From: Heterotrichella gracilis
Lineage: Eukaryota > Sar > Xanthophyceae > Tribonematales > Xanthonemataceae
DNA: 64,000 nt
Assembly (NCBI GenBank): GCA_032358255.1
Contig: JAULBX010032367.1
Location: 98,548 to 162,547 of the forward strand
Reading direction: 5' to 3'
Part shown: positions 1 through 11,887 of the stretch, one piece after another
Layout of the letters: each line of letters starts with the position of its first letter
Position numbering within the stretch: position 1 is the first letter of the stretch
Position numbers and translations under genes: made by a program
Notes under the pieces: model-generated
What the model was told of the DNA's origin: nothing
Seen by the model: the letters and a program-made list of their open reading frames with translations, nothing else
Database searches by the model: none

Positions 1-270
1 AGCAGGGCCGCAGGGTTTGCAGCTGGTGGTTCAGTTTCCTCGCGCCTTTTGTGTCCTCACAAGCCCACGCGAAGCGGTTCTCCAAAATGCAGCAGCTACT
101 CACCAACCCAGTTGCACTGAACAGATCATCAATGTAATAACCACTTACTATTGCACGATAGGGTTGCAGGACACCTGCTATAGGGGTGAGCTATAGGGTT
201 GCACTACAGGGTTGCAGGACACAACAGCGCTTCAAGTGGTGCTTCAGTGGACACTTATGGTCCTACGCAC

Positions 271-903
271 CTTGGAGGCGACCCCTGCTGCATACCCCAG
301 CAGACCACTGAACCCCAGCTTTGACAGGAAAGGCCACGCTGAGGCCACAACCTTGTCAGTGAAGCCTTCCACGTCTGCTGACTTGGCTGACTTAGCTGCC
401 CATGCGGGGGCGGAGCTGCACGCCATCAGCAAGTTGCCAGCTGCCAACATGGCCCACAGCGGAAGAGTTGGGCCACCTGGCAGCAGCCACACCGTGTTTG
501 TCAAATACAACGGGTTTTTAAACCAAGGAATTGCACAAGGTAACTGCATCAGTGGGGGCATGAACACACCATCAAAGTCTTCGTTGTTGTCACCCCATCT
601 GTTCCACCAGTTGCCACCACCGCCACCGTGACCACTGTTACCGCCACCTGTGTTGCCACTGGCCGTATACCTGGTAGTTACATTGCTGTTGCGACCATTG
701 GGGTGATACGAAACCTTGCCGCGGTACAGGCTGGTCACACCTGCGAGCCAACAAAAGTTACAGTTTGGAAGCAAGATCTTGGACCGCAAACCAACCAGTT
801 GCAACTTACCTTTTGTACGGTCCCGAGGCAATCTCCTGTTGCTGTTGAGAGGTCTGAACGTGCCACCGGGCCGGTGCAGTTCGCAGCTCACAGCCCTCAT
901 CAT
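271..903 (-). CDS. FUN14-like plastid-targeted membrane protein, 5' part (partial)
   Basis: The frame starts at ATG 903. It has a basic N-terminus, a Gly/Asn-rich linker (GGGNSGHGGGGG), a hydrophobic stretch ending in an AxA-type site (SSAPAWA) and then a Gly-rich segment (SKLGFSGLLGYAAG) that resembles the start of a FUN14 domain. FUN14-family proteins are small membrane proteins of mitochondria and plastids; the transit-like N-terminus plus AxA site suggests plastid or thylakoid delivery (inference). Two segments look like introns although they are open in frame: a strong donor GTAAGT after RDRTK with acceptor gctcgcag, and GTGTGT to ctgccag before GGPTLPLW. Both have lengths divisible by three. 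The exon ends at donor AAG|GTGCGT (265-270). The next exon should lie left of 100 or outside the window; an open frame at 1-95 (minus) does not look like FUN14. The family call is moderate because the domain is incomplete. Confidence 0.55.
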
Positions 904-1610
904 TGGCCCTCGTGGGAATTTGTCCAGTTCAAGGGTATCCTTTGTTTTGGCAGCCTGATGGAAAAGGTTGTGACGATAATGTACCTTGCAGAGTGCCCAG
1001 TTTGGAATTCCTAGTAAAGCTTGTCTACGCGTAGCAATTTACCGTTCCGGAGGTGGACACCGTGGACTCGCTCCAGCGGTTGAGCAGTCGACAAGGTGGG
1101 TGAAGAAGGTTGTAGGCTTGGCACACCATATGCGTTGTTGTGCCACGCTCTCTATTACCGTGGATGCAAGCCCAAAAGATGACAAGCTATGCACAACGGG
1201 GTTTGACTCAAATGTTCATTGACTGTATGCATATGGAATGCATGCATGCATGTGGGAAGTGGGGAATGCAAAGGGCAAAGTGGGTCCTTGCGCAAGGTGC
1301 CTTGTGCTTAGCAGTGTTTAGCATTCGTATGATCGGACTTTTATTGGGAAACCACAAGGAACTGCTCGGAGCATGGAGGTGTGTCCTCAGCGTCTGACAA
1401 TTTTGGCCAAGTGCCACACTAGCTTGGCTTCGCCTTCCAGCAAGCTGCTGATGGAGCTTCAATGCAAAGAACCAACAGGAATACTTCACAGGCAGATCAG
1501 CGTTGGTGACGTACAACCGTTTGCCGGAAAAGCACAGGAACCATAACGAGTTTGCTGAAAGGCACCAAAGGCACACTTTCCGGTGCACCAGCTTGGAACT
1601 GGTGATCGAG
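904..1610. other. Intergenic: separase 3' region and FUN14-like upstream region
   Basis: This 0.7 kb lies between two minus-strand genes in tandem, so it must hold the separase 3' UTR and the promoter of the FUN14-like gene. Short open frames on both strands show no domain or splice logic. A (TGCA)-rich patch occurs near 1240-1255. Confidence 0.5.
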
Positions 1611-4600
1611 CTATCCACTTGAAGAGCGCTGCACTGTCACCGGTATCCCGTAGCACACTGGCGCTGCGCCGATCAGGTGCCTCAGCCTGCACGCTGACCT
1701 GCAGCGTGCCACTGTTGCTCCCACGCACCGGCCCCCTTCCTGCTCCCCCTCCCCAGCCACCTCCAGCCAATTCTCCAGCACAGAACGGCTGAAGCGGTCG
1801 ATGTCCCGGTCAGTCACATCCCACAGGTTGGCCACCGCCACTGGGCAACCTGCACAAACACGCCAACAAGCACGTGTTTAGCGCTCCGCAGCAAGCAACA
1901 AGCATGGCGGACACATGGTGCTTCCTTGACAACAGTGCACAGTAGGAGTTGCGTGCAGACTAGTATCAGGCTTGCAATCGTACCGCCCAGCAGGTAGGCC
2001 AGCACCGCCCCCGACGGCTCGTACACGCCCTGCACCTTGAGCCGTCCGCTGCTGCAGCCCATGAGCAGGGCGGTGGAGCAGCGGTCCAGGTGGCACAGCA
2101 TGCGTGCGGGGATGTATTGCTCCCCCCCGCCGTGCCCAAAATAGATGAACAGCTGGTGGTGCTCAAGTGCAGTGGCCAGGGACCTAGGGGGTGGCGCACT
2201 GCCTGCCTCACCCTGGGTGACATCAAACGTGTCAACATGCATGATGGCGCACACCACAAGGTCAGAATGAAGATGGTGCATATACCATACTCATCCAGCA
2301 TGCACGGTGGAGCAGAAGCATTTGACAGGATGCATGGTGGCTTGGGCATGGCAATAGGCAAGCTGCCCAATGCGATGCAAATGTGGGGATTCGGTGGGTG
2401 ACAGAGTCACAAGGAGCTGCAGGGCAGAATGGTGGGCAGGTGAAGCAAAACCAGCGCATGCCGACTTGCCTGCCACGTCTTCTGTGCCTTGAACCACTCC
2501 TCAAAGGTGGTCTGCGTGGTCTTCAAGTCCCCGCTAGGGTTAATGACGTAGAAGGTGGAGGCAAGGTCTACTGCCCCAGACTCCCCACTCTCATCCCCAT
2601 GCTGCGAGCGCCAAGCCGTGGCAGCAGCACAGGCCAGGGACTGGATGCGGTACACAGCTTGCCCTGCCAAGCTCGGCGCGCTCTCCCATGGCAGCGGCTG
2701 CAGGTGTGCATCCAGCGCTAGCAGCACGGGGCTGCGTTGGGGGGCATGGGTCTCCTGGGGTTGAGGCGGAGCTGGCGCGTGGGTGGCGTCAGCACCCACA
2801 GGCATGTGCTGGATCTTGGCAGCGGGTTGCCCTAGCACAGCGCATGGTGTGCCGGAGGCAACGCTGCTCATCGCCCCCATCCTGCAGCAAGTACAGCAGT
2901 CAAGATCACCCAAATGGTGTGCCAATGGCAGAAACCAACCAGATGCAGCATGCAATGCAGGACAGAAAGCATGCCGCCCCAGCTCACCTCGATTTCCCCC
3001 TGCCAGTAGCACGTTGGGTGGCCGCCACACCCTCCGCTTCTTGCTGCTGCTGATGGCTTGCTGCCTGCGTGGCATCGGCGCTGGTACTGGCTTTCCCTGC
3101 GCCCCCGCCTCTCCTGGACCTGGCCCCACCATCCGGCGCACCATCACCTCCCGGTGCCGGGTCAGCGGCCTGCTTCCCCCGTGTGCTCCTCCGGGCGGCG
3201 CCAGCTGTCGCAGCGGCAGCTGGGGTGGCGACGGTGGTGGCGCGCTGCCTGCTGCTCTGCGCCTTGGCCCGGGCAGGTTTGGGCTGAGTGGCAGGCGGAG
3301 CACCTTCCTCCATGCGCATGGCTGCAAATTGCGCTGCCAGCTGTTTGGAGACTGTGGCCGGGGCAGCAGCGGCGGGTGTGTGGCCCGGTAACACAAGCGT
3401 CTCTAACGCCTCCCTGCAGCAATTGACATGCCGCTGCCTCAACTGGCAGTCGACGAGCATCTGAACATGACTGACAGGCAGGCACTGAAGCCGCGCACAT
3501 CTTCCCCAGGATGCAACATGAGTCTACTGATGATAATAAAGTAGTTGCAAATATATTGGAAACACACAAATGTTTGTGTATAAGATTATCCCTCACCTGA
3601 TGCATGCAGCCGCACCAGACAGCGCTGCTGTGCTGGCAGAGCCCACTGCAGCCCTGAGCAGCACCTGCATGTCGTCACCCGCAACCTGGGCACCTGCCTG
3701 CACCAGTGCTTGCACCAGCGGCCGCAGGGTAGCGCCTGCACCCTCTTCGGCAGGCAATCCCAGCGCTGCATGGACCTCCTGCACCAGCTGCTCCAGCACA
3801 CCATCCGCCGCCTGCAAGGCCTTCGCATCCGCCGGCGGACCCAGAAGGAATACCCTGCACCCCACACACGCACCAGCCTCAATTAGGTGTAGATGCATGT
3901 GCCATGCCAGTGCTGAATTTCAGATCGCAGGGGCATGGCGTTGGGACTGGTCTGGGCTGCTTCCCCGTTGATGATTATCTTATCATCCCTTGTCCCACTG
4001 AGTAGGTGGCCAGGGCTATACCTAGAAAACGCTCGGTTGCATTAATTTGGTGTCGCTGCCACAGCTGGGATTACCACCTCGTCAGACCCATGGGGGCATA
4101 TGCATGCAAACCATGATGTTGATTTGCACCAAAATGGTGCTTTCCCCTGGACACAATGCCACCACCTCACCTCCACGGCCCCAGCACACTGCTGTCCAGA
4201 TCCCCCAGCATGCGCCCCACCCGCTCATCCAGGCTGATACGCCTGGCCCACCACTGGCTGCGCTGCTCCTGCGTCTCAACGGGCCCAGCGGCACGCATGC
4301 TCTCAGTGCTGGCGCACAGAATGGCGCCCAGCTCCTGCAGGATGGGCTTGGCACCGCCAGGTGGCAGCGGCACAGCGGCTACCAGGGGGGGCTGGGATGG
4401 GGTGCAGCGCGTGAGGAGAAGGTGGGTGGCGGCGCCGGGCGGCGCGCTGGCGGGCAGCAGGGAGATTGAGCACAGGGTGCTGGACCCTGGGGTGAGCTCC
4501 ATGAGGCGGGCCAGCTTCTGCTTGGCAACCTCCTGCACAGGCATTGAATGGTTGGATTGAGGAGGAGCGGATGCATTCAGCCACAGCTGCAGCAGGCAGG

Positions 4601-7600
4601 GGAGTCTGTGTGCAAGGTAGATTTGCTGCATTGGTCGCACCTCCAGCTGCAGCGCTGACTCCATGGTGCACCGCTTTTTGTCCACCTCCATGAAAGGGTA
4701 CGCTGCCATCAGCACCTCCTTGGCCCCAGCTACACACACATCCTACATATGGCACACAACAGGTGAGCAGCAGTGATTGCGCAGCAGCGGGAGGATGACA
4801 ATCATGCCACAGGGATCATGCATCACGTGCGTATGAGGAGATCTAGCAACTGACCTCATTCGTGCCACTGGATTGTTTGCGCATGTTCTCTGCTTTGGAC
4901 TCCAGAACAGCTGCGTACTGCACTGTGAGCGAGGTGCCGATGCTTGCATGCGCATACAGGCAGGCCGCATGCAGCAGCCCCAGCTGGCCGCACAACGGGG
5001 CCAGCATGCTGCAGATCTCCCTGCACGCAACACCAGTCGAGACTCAACGTCCACAGGCAGCACCCATGGTTCAGTGCCTGGGGGCCTGCCTGTACCCCTA
5101 GCTAGTCGCCTCTGCAATGGAAATGCATTGCAATCACCTTTGCAAGAGAGGCATCTGCTGGGCCTGCGAGGCTGCAAACAGCAGCACCCCCAGCTGCTGC
5201 AGGCACTCCGACTGGCCAGGCGCTGAGGTGGCAGCCCCTACAGACCCAGCCTTGGGTTGCCGCCTGCCTTTGATCGGCTTGGCGCTGGTGGCAGCTGGGG
5301 TCCCATGTGGCGCAGGGCTGAAGATGCAAGCAGAGCCGATGGCGGGTGACGCAGCTGGGGCTGATGTGCTCTGCGCCTGCATCAGGCTAGCCTTGCAGGC
5401 CAGCACCTGTGCATGGAGGCAGGGCAGGCTGCCTGGCGCTTCGCCCAGGCGGTCCATGGCTGACTGGATGGCAACAGTTGCGCCGCGGAAATCACCCTGG
5501 GGATAAGCAACACATGTAAATATTTGAGTGATAGTTGTGCCGGGGAAGACAGCCAGGGCTTAAAAGCAAGACAGTGAAGTACAAGAAATCCTGTTGCTGA
5601 TCATATGGATGCTCTGGGTACCTGCTGTGCCAGTAGTTTTGACTGCAGAACGAGGTTGCGGCAGCTCAGCTCCAGCGCCTTGAGTCCATATGCATCAGCC
5701 ATGTGCTCCTGGGCTGTGGACTGCAGCAACATGAGGGCCTCATCGGGCTGTGCTTGTGCCACCAGAACTGCAGCCTCCAACAACACAGCCTCCCCTTCAA
5801 GAATGCTGCCCTTGGCGGTATCTGCCACGACAGAGTAATGTGTTCAGAGCTGGGCTGAAAACCCTTAGCACGGGTTTGTGTGGCAATCCATGGCTCAGGG
5901 AAGCTTCCCACTTGTAAGGGCCCCCAGGCGCCCCATCAGGGGAGCCTGTGTGGGTTGTAGGGAATCAGCACGGTCCCCACGCAGATCATTCTGCGTACCT
6001 GTGTACTTCTGTGCCTCTTGCAGTTCTCGATGCGCCTGGTCTACAGCCCCTTGCCTGGCATGCACCGAAGCCACCTTGAGCGTCGCCAGGGTGAGGAAGC
6101 ACTGGGAGTCCATCATGGTAGCCTGGACGGGCAGGGTAAAAGGTCACATAGGGGACATGCACTGGTGATTGAATCCCACCTGGAGGACTTCAAGAAGGAA
6201 GTACATGTGACTGGATGTTGTTGTGATGGTGGATGCGCCAGTACATGCTTTCTGGGGCATGTTCTGTGTGCTTTGCATCAGCAAGATCATGTGAATGCTG
6301 ACCACGCACCAGCCGTGTGGCTTGTCGCAGAACCACAAGCCCATCCTCAGCAGCACCCGAGGCCTCAAACACATCCCCGGCCTTCATGAGGCATGTGAAG
6401 CACATGGTTGCCACCCGCCAGAACATCACCCCGCTGGTGGCGTCTCCACTGCCACCTCCTGCCTCAGGCCCAGCACTGTGCAGCGCTGACAGCAGGTTGC
6501 AATCAAGCTTCTGCAGCAGCCTGAGCGCCTCAGCGACATCATATAGAGCCGATGCAACATCACCTGCGGCATGTGCAAATTTTGATTACATTTACAAAGG
6601 GTAGCGTATATGGATGGGTCGAAGAAACACGATGCATCGATTTGCTCATGCAACAGTGACATGGGTGGAACATTGCGGCCTGCATAGTCAAAAACCCATG
6701 TGATATACTGGTATAACGTCATTTGACCAACATGCCCACCTTGCAAATGAAAAGCATCTGCTGCCATGATGTGCAGCGTGCTCCTTATGACGTATGACAG
6801 CTGTCGCCATTCGTTCCCAGCCGCCAGTTCATCCAGCTTGGCTGCTGCTCGGAGTGCATGCCCAATCCATTGCTCTGATTCATCATTGAGTTCTCTGCAT
6901 CACAGCGTAAACAGTTACAATTACATGCAGGCCCCATGTGGGATGCATCGCACAGAAATCCCGAGAAAAATGCTGCAATGCTGTGAATGTGATACAGATG
7001 TGGGTAGGATGATCCACTTGCACAAACTGCAAAATATATGGCAAATCACCTGGCATGCTGCAGGACCGATTCCAAAGTGAATGGCAAGCAGCTCGCGACA
7101 TCATTGGCCACGCCTTCCACAGCTTCCAAAAGAGATTGCCTGATTGTTGACGGCATGCAGATGTGTTCCAAGCTGTGGATGTCTGCTGCTGAAGCAAACA
7201 TGCTAGCCAAGTCTGTTGTCAGGCTGTCAGTTGCGGCTGCCAAGCTTGCTGCTGTCATCCACGCTTGCTGCTGCAGCAGCCAAGACCCTGTGCGCAAAAT
7301 TGGCACCAGTGATGCAGTGTACAACATGGCAGAAATGGTGGAAGGCCTGCCAAGACAGAGCTGGGTGGAAAGTTTTATGCAAGGGTTCATGCCTAACCTG
7401 CCTGTGAACACCGCTGCAATGCATGTACATAACAACAGTGCAACCCATGGCAACGGCAACGGCATGTGTGGTGTATAGCACGTTCACCTTGCGCAGACGC
7501 CAAATCCGCCAGTTGCAGCAACAGCATCACACTGCTAATGGTGGGGTCCGCAGCATCTGCGCCTGCTTGCAAGCTGTCCAAGGCAGCCTGCCAGTGGGCC

Positions 7601-10600
7601 ACAGCAGTCTGTGCATGCTTCAGAGCCGCTGTGCTCGCCTGCAGATGAGCCATGCAAGTTAGTGACATTTATGGTGGAGTGGGGATGCTTGTATGCTCCT
7701 TGGGTACAACGCATGGAGGTTGGGATGCATGACGTGGGTTTGCAGTACTTACATCACCAAATTGCGCCTGCCTTTTGCCATCTTCTTTGGAGTCAGACCT
7801 ACATCAACAGGGAACCAGTCAGCACGTGTACATCTGTAAAACTTCAATGCCTTACATTGAAAAGTAGCACCAAATGCAGGTCGTGGACTGTGGCTTACCG
7901 TGCTCCAGCTGCTGCCCTGGGGGCTGCGCATGCAAGTGCAAGCATTGCCGCGGCAGTGGCTGCCTGATCCAGTGTCACAAAGGAAGCCGTGGAACTGCTT
8001 TCAGCCAACAAGGCCGCATACATCTCCGTGGCCTGAGTCAGGGACACCATCTCAAACTGCCTAGCTTCTGCTGGATGGTCACACAGGATTGTGCTGCAAA
8101 GCGCTTGCTGTACGAGCGCCCAGGCATGCTTGGAAGAATGCTCCACAGGGCTGCAGTTGCTCAGCAGGAGTTTCAGGCAGTGGCGGCAGTTGAGCTGGGC
8201 AATCTGACTGTCAATTTCTTCCTTTTGCACAGCTGACCGCCACGCCTCCAGCTCCTGAACAAGTAGCTGAGCCATGGCATCGCTGTCACAGCTGCTGCTG
8301 GGCAGCAAATCCTCCATGTGGGTCGAGGCCAGCTGCAGTGGACGGGTGTTCGTCTTTGCTAGGCGCTTGCCAGGCTTGGGTTTCACAGGTGCAGCCTCTG
8401 CTGGCATGGCTGCCTTGGTGGCCACATACAGCTGCATCAGCGGTGCCATGGGTTCGAAAGACACCAGATCCAGGTGGATGGCTGCAGTGAGCAATCGCGC
8501 GTAGCTGCTGAGCCAGCATGTCGGGTCATCAGCCTGCAGTGCGCACTCTGCCAGCACCTGGCAGCGCTTGCAGCATTCCTCCATCCGCTTACAGTCGATC
8601 TACACGAAAAGGACACCTCATTACTTCTTCACACATGCTGCAATGTAACATGCAGAATCCAGCGCCCTGTAATGCGCATAGACGCACCTGTGCATCTCCT
8701 GAGCTTGAACATGCCAAACATGCCAGAGAGGCATCAAATGCCAGCTTGAACGCCTGGTATGCCTCGGATCGCCGCTGTTCGCCATGCATCTCCACCCCAA
8801 TATTGTACAGTGAAGTGGCCATCCACTGGAACTGGTCTGCTGCCAGTATAGGTTGCGCTTCATCACCCCTACAGACACCCATGACCCCTTCAGCACCGAT
8901 CTTTCTGCAGCGTTGCATTTCCCAAGCTGCATGGATCCTGGGCATAGAAGACCCACCTGCATGGGAGTAGATCGCCGCCCCATTGGGTTGCGTATGCTGC
9001 TGCCTGAACCACATCCTGGTACTGGTCTGACGTGCGCGCCAGGGCCAACCTAAGCTGTGTTGAGGTGACCATACAGGCGGCTGTAGAGCTCCCAAAACGC
9101 CCAACGACAGTGTTTTGCTGCTCGCTGCTGGGATCAGCTTCCCATATCGCCTTCAGCATGACAGCACTGAGCTCCAAATGAGCAGCAACCCACAGCAAAC
9201 CCTCCTCACCCAGCAACTCCAGTCCTATAGCCATGAAATGGTTTAGATCTATGCAAACGTCAACGAGGATAAAGTGCATTGAGTTGGAATAATATGACAA
9301 CTTACCTGTGCGCTCATTGCACTTCAGCATGCCTGCTGTGTGTTTCCGCAAGACGGCCAACAGTGGAAACATGCCACGCAGGAATGAAATGTCCTGCTGA
9401 CTTGGAGCGCTGCAGCTGTCTCTCAGGTATGCCAGGCTTTGCTGGGCGTGTGCTGCCCATTGCAGCGAGTCAAACTCGCTTGTAGATGGCCCTGCATAGC
9501 ATGCTGTGTGCTCACTGGTGGTCACAGATTAATGTGGGTGCTGCAGCTTGAAAGCATCGACGAGAAACAATCAATACCTGTCTGACTTGTTGCCGCCATT
9601 AGACAGGCAGCTATGGCCAAATCCAAGACAGTGCGAGCACTCTTTGGCATTGCTGCCCCACCCCTGAAGCATGAGTATGAAGGTGCAAGGTGAGTAAGGG
9701 CGCACCGGGGCGGATGCACATGGATGATCATCGTAGCACCAGTATCAGCAGTATGGCACCAGATACTCACCTTTCCAGTGTGTCCTGGAAGTGCTGGAGG
9801 ATGGTCCATGCGCATGTGCTGTTCTGGACCAGGCCCTCAATCACTGCCAACAGCAACGCATCGCACTGCGGTCCTGCAGATGCCCACAGAGTAAGATACA
9901 AATGAGTTGCAAATAAGAGCGTGTGAGACACCAGCAGGTTGTTTTGGCGTACCATGCCTGACGAGGGCGTCTGAGATAGTGAGCTGGAACTGGACGCTTT
10001 CCTCAGCTGGCAGTGTTTTCTGGAGCTTCTTCACCAATCCTAACACCTACAGGCACGAGTTCATTATGCCCAGTGGCTTGATGCAAGTGCACAGCATACC
10101 CTAAACCCTAAATTTTAAACAGAGTGTGTTGCAGGTGCTTGGCAAGGGCGTGAACACAAACAACAAACGGAAAAAACATACTTGTGACTGGCTGATGATG
10201 TTCTTGGGCATCCCAATGGCGACCAGCGCAGCCAGGAGGTCCCCTAGCAACACCCCTGACATGGTGTTTGAGGTCTGCACGCATGCTGTAGCTACTGCCT
10301 GCAGGTGCACAGAGACAGGGATAAGGTTGGGTAAGACCTCACACAGTGTTGGATTGATTGATGTTGCATATAACCAAGTAACGGCGCCTACCTTATGAAT
10401 GCACTTGAAGATAGTGTCGCAGTGCTTTGAAGCTTCAGCCTCTGGCACCGTCCTGCAGGTGTAATGCACAAGTAATTCATGGCGTGTATACAAGGTGTGC
10501 TGATATGGAAGTATTAAGAAAGCTTCATTCATACCTGAGCCACGGAATGACCTGCAAGGCAAGCTTGTAGGACTTGCTGAGGGGGCCAAAGTCGCCCTCC

Positions 10601-11178
10601 TTGCAAAACAGCTCAGCTGCTGAGAGGGTCACAACAATGACGGAACCCACCACCAAGCTGGCTGTATCTTTGGTAATTGAGCTGCTCTCTGGACTGACAA
10701 GCTCGTATCTATCTGCAACTGGCTGCAGAGCCCTGTGTTCCTGGCCCTCCAGCAGGTGTGACCGTAAAGTATATAGCAAGATCCACCCCTGCTTCCATGC
10801 TTCGCGGTACATCTGACTGGACAGCAGCTTCTTGACCAGTGAGTAGCGCTGGAGAACGATGTCCAAAGGCTTTGCTGCAGCTGAAACCTCCACCAGCTGC
10901 AGACACGCTGTTGCAAGACGACAGATCTTCTCACAGCTAGCTGCAGAGACCCCATCTTTCGAGAGTGCTGCCAGGCTGAGTTTCGCTGCTTTTTGCAAAG
11001 CTGCTGCGGAGACAGACGACACTTGCACACATTCTTTGGACAAGTGCTCCCCGGTCAAGCTCTTCAACAGCTTGCTCGGCAGGACCTTTTGCAGCTGTTG
11101 AGAGTACTCCCCCAAACTGGTGTCGGTTGTGCAGCTGGAGACTAGCAGCACCAAGCTGTCAGCGCCTGTCTGACCCAT
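1611..11178 (-). CDS. ESP1: Separase (ESP1-type cysteine protease)
   Basis: Separase cleaves the cohesin kleisin to release sister chromatids. The C-terminal protease half is unmistakable: LLALDAHLQPLPWE, then DLASTFYVINPSGDL, catalytic His in IYFGHGGGEQY (codon 2132-2134), catalytic Cys in LLMGCSSG (codon 2054-2056), VANLWDVTDRDIDRF and the terminal LIGAAPVCYG. The long helical N-terminal half is typical of the family. Exons (5' to 3', minus; those marked ~ approximate): 11178-10535, 10452-10392, ~10301-10189, ~10049-9954, ~9873-9771, ~9667-9594, ~9504-9307, ~9222-8960, ~8868-8688, 8599-7899, 7798-7753, 7638-7488, 7413-7398, 7346-7050, 6894-6740, 6563-6310, 6122-5999, 5821-5622, 5496-5138, 5020-4855, 4742-4641, 4532-4171, 3854-3597, 3413-2988, 2863-2470, 2212-1984, 1849-1611. 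Phases close throughout, giving about 2,070 residues, a usual plant-separase size. Oddities are a 16-nt microexon, one GC-AG intron (donor at 2464-2469) and a low-complexity Ala/Arg/Gly insert around 3000-3400. Confidence 0.95.
10099..10112. repeat. Telomere-like repeat in a separase intron
   Basis: Two CCCTAAA units followed by an A/T tail. Relative to separase transcription this is the G-rich (TTTAGGG) orientation, opposite to the other intronic copies in the window. Confidence 0.8.
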
Positions 11179-11887
11179 AACGCCAACCTTATCCACTCAA
11201 CAAGCGACAGAGTCTGGGACGCCAACGCAGCAAGCAACCGCAGGTGGCTGCATACCGTTCACCATGGTCGAGCATGAGCTAGGGGTGTTTTATATGCATG
11301 CAGTGTCAAGAAGTCTTCGTCTTCAAGTGAAAAGAAACTACATCACAGGAGAATGACAAGGCGTGTCTTCTGTTGGCTTCATACTGTCCATCTTCGTCAA
11401 TGACCGCTTTACTTTTGAACAAAAATGACAGCGGTAGGAAAAGATAAGAAAAGGGGTGGTATTGTATTTGTTGACAGGGGACCCTCCCAATGCATGCCCA
11501 AACTAGGTGACACACACCGTTTCAGACGGAGGCCGATGTTACCCAACACTCTGTACAAAGCCACTGAACCAGGCACATCAAGGTGTGCAGATTATGACAA
11601 GGCACGCCAGGGTGCCAGGCAGCACTGCATAGGTGGTGCCATCAAAGCACACATGCATGCATTCCTTTTTTGGGCTCGTGATGCTCCTGTTGTACCCCAC
11701 TCTTAACTTCAATACCCAGCAAAGCATGGCGCATGTACCCTCTCACAGCCTGGGCAGTCGTGCCAAACACTGCATGCAGTGTTAGGAACCACCTTGTACA
11801 TACGCAGCATAACCCAACACTACTGGGTCCATGCATGCTATCCCTTGACCACACAGTACCAATGTTGGAACAGCCGGAAATAGCGGT
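11179..11887. promoter_or_regulatory. Divergent promoter region, separase / EGF-GT47 gene
   Basis: About 0.7 kb separates the start codons of two divergently transcribed genes, so both core promoters and 5' UTRs must lie here. I see no clear TATA box or conserved element. Short open frames on both strands look non-coding. Confidence 0.5.

Noticed and set aside
1-100. Next exon of the FUN14-like gene at the left edge
   Set aside because: An open minus-strand frame exists (with RFAWACEDTKGARKL) but its sequence does not look like FUN14 and its splice phase cannot be checked inside the window.
2181-2187. Possible intron acceptor (cctag) before SLATALEHHQ in separase
   Set aside because: Using the acceptor at 2213 keeps phase and gives GEAGSAPPPRSLATALE, matching the family spacing to the FGHG motif.
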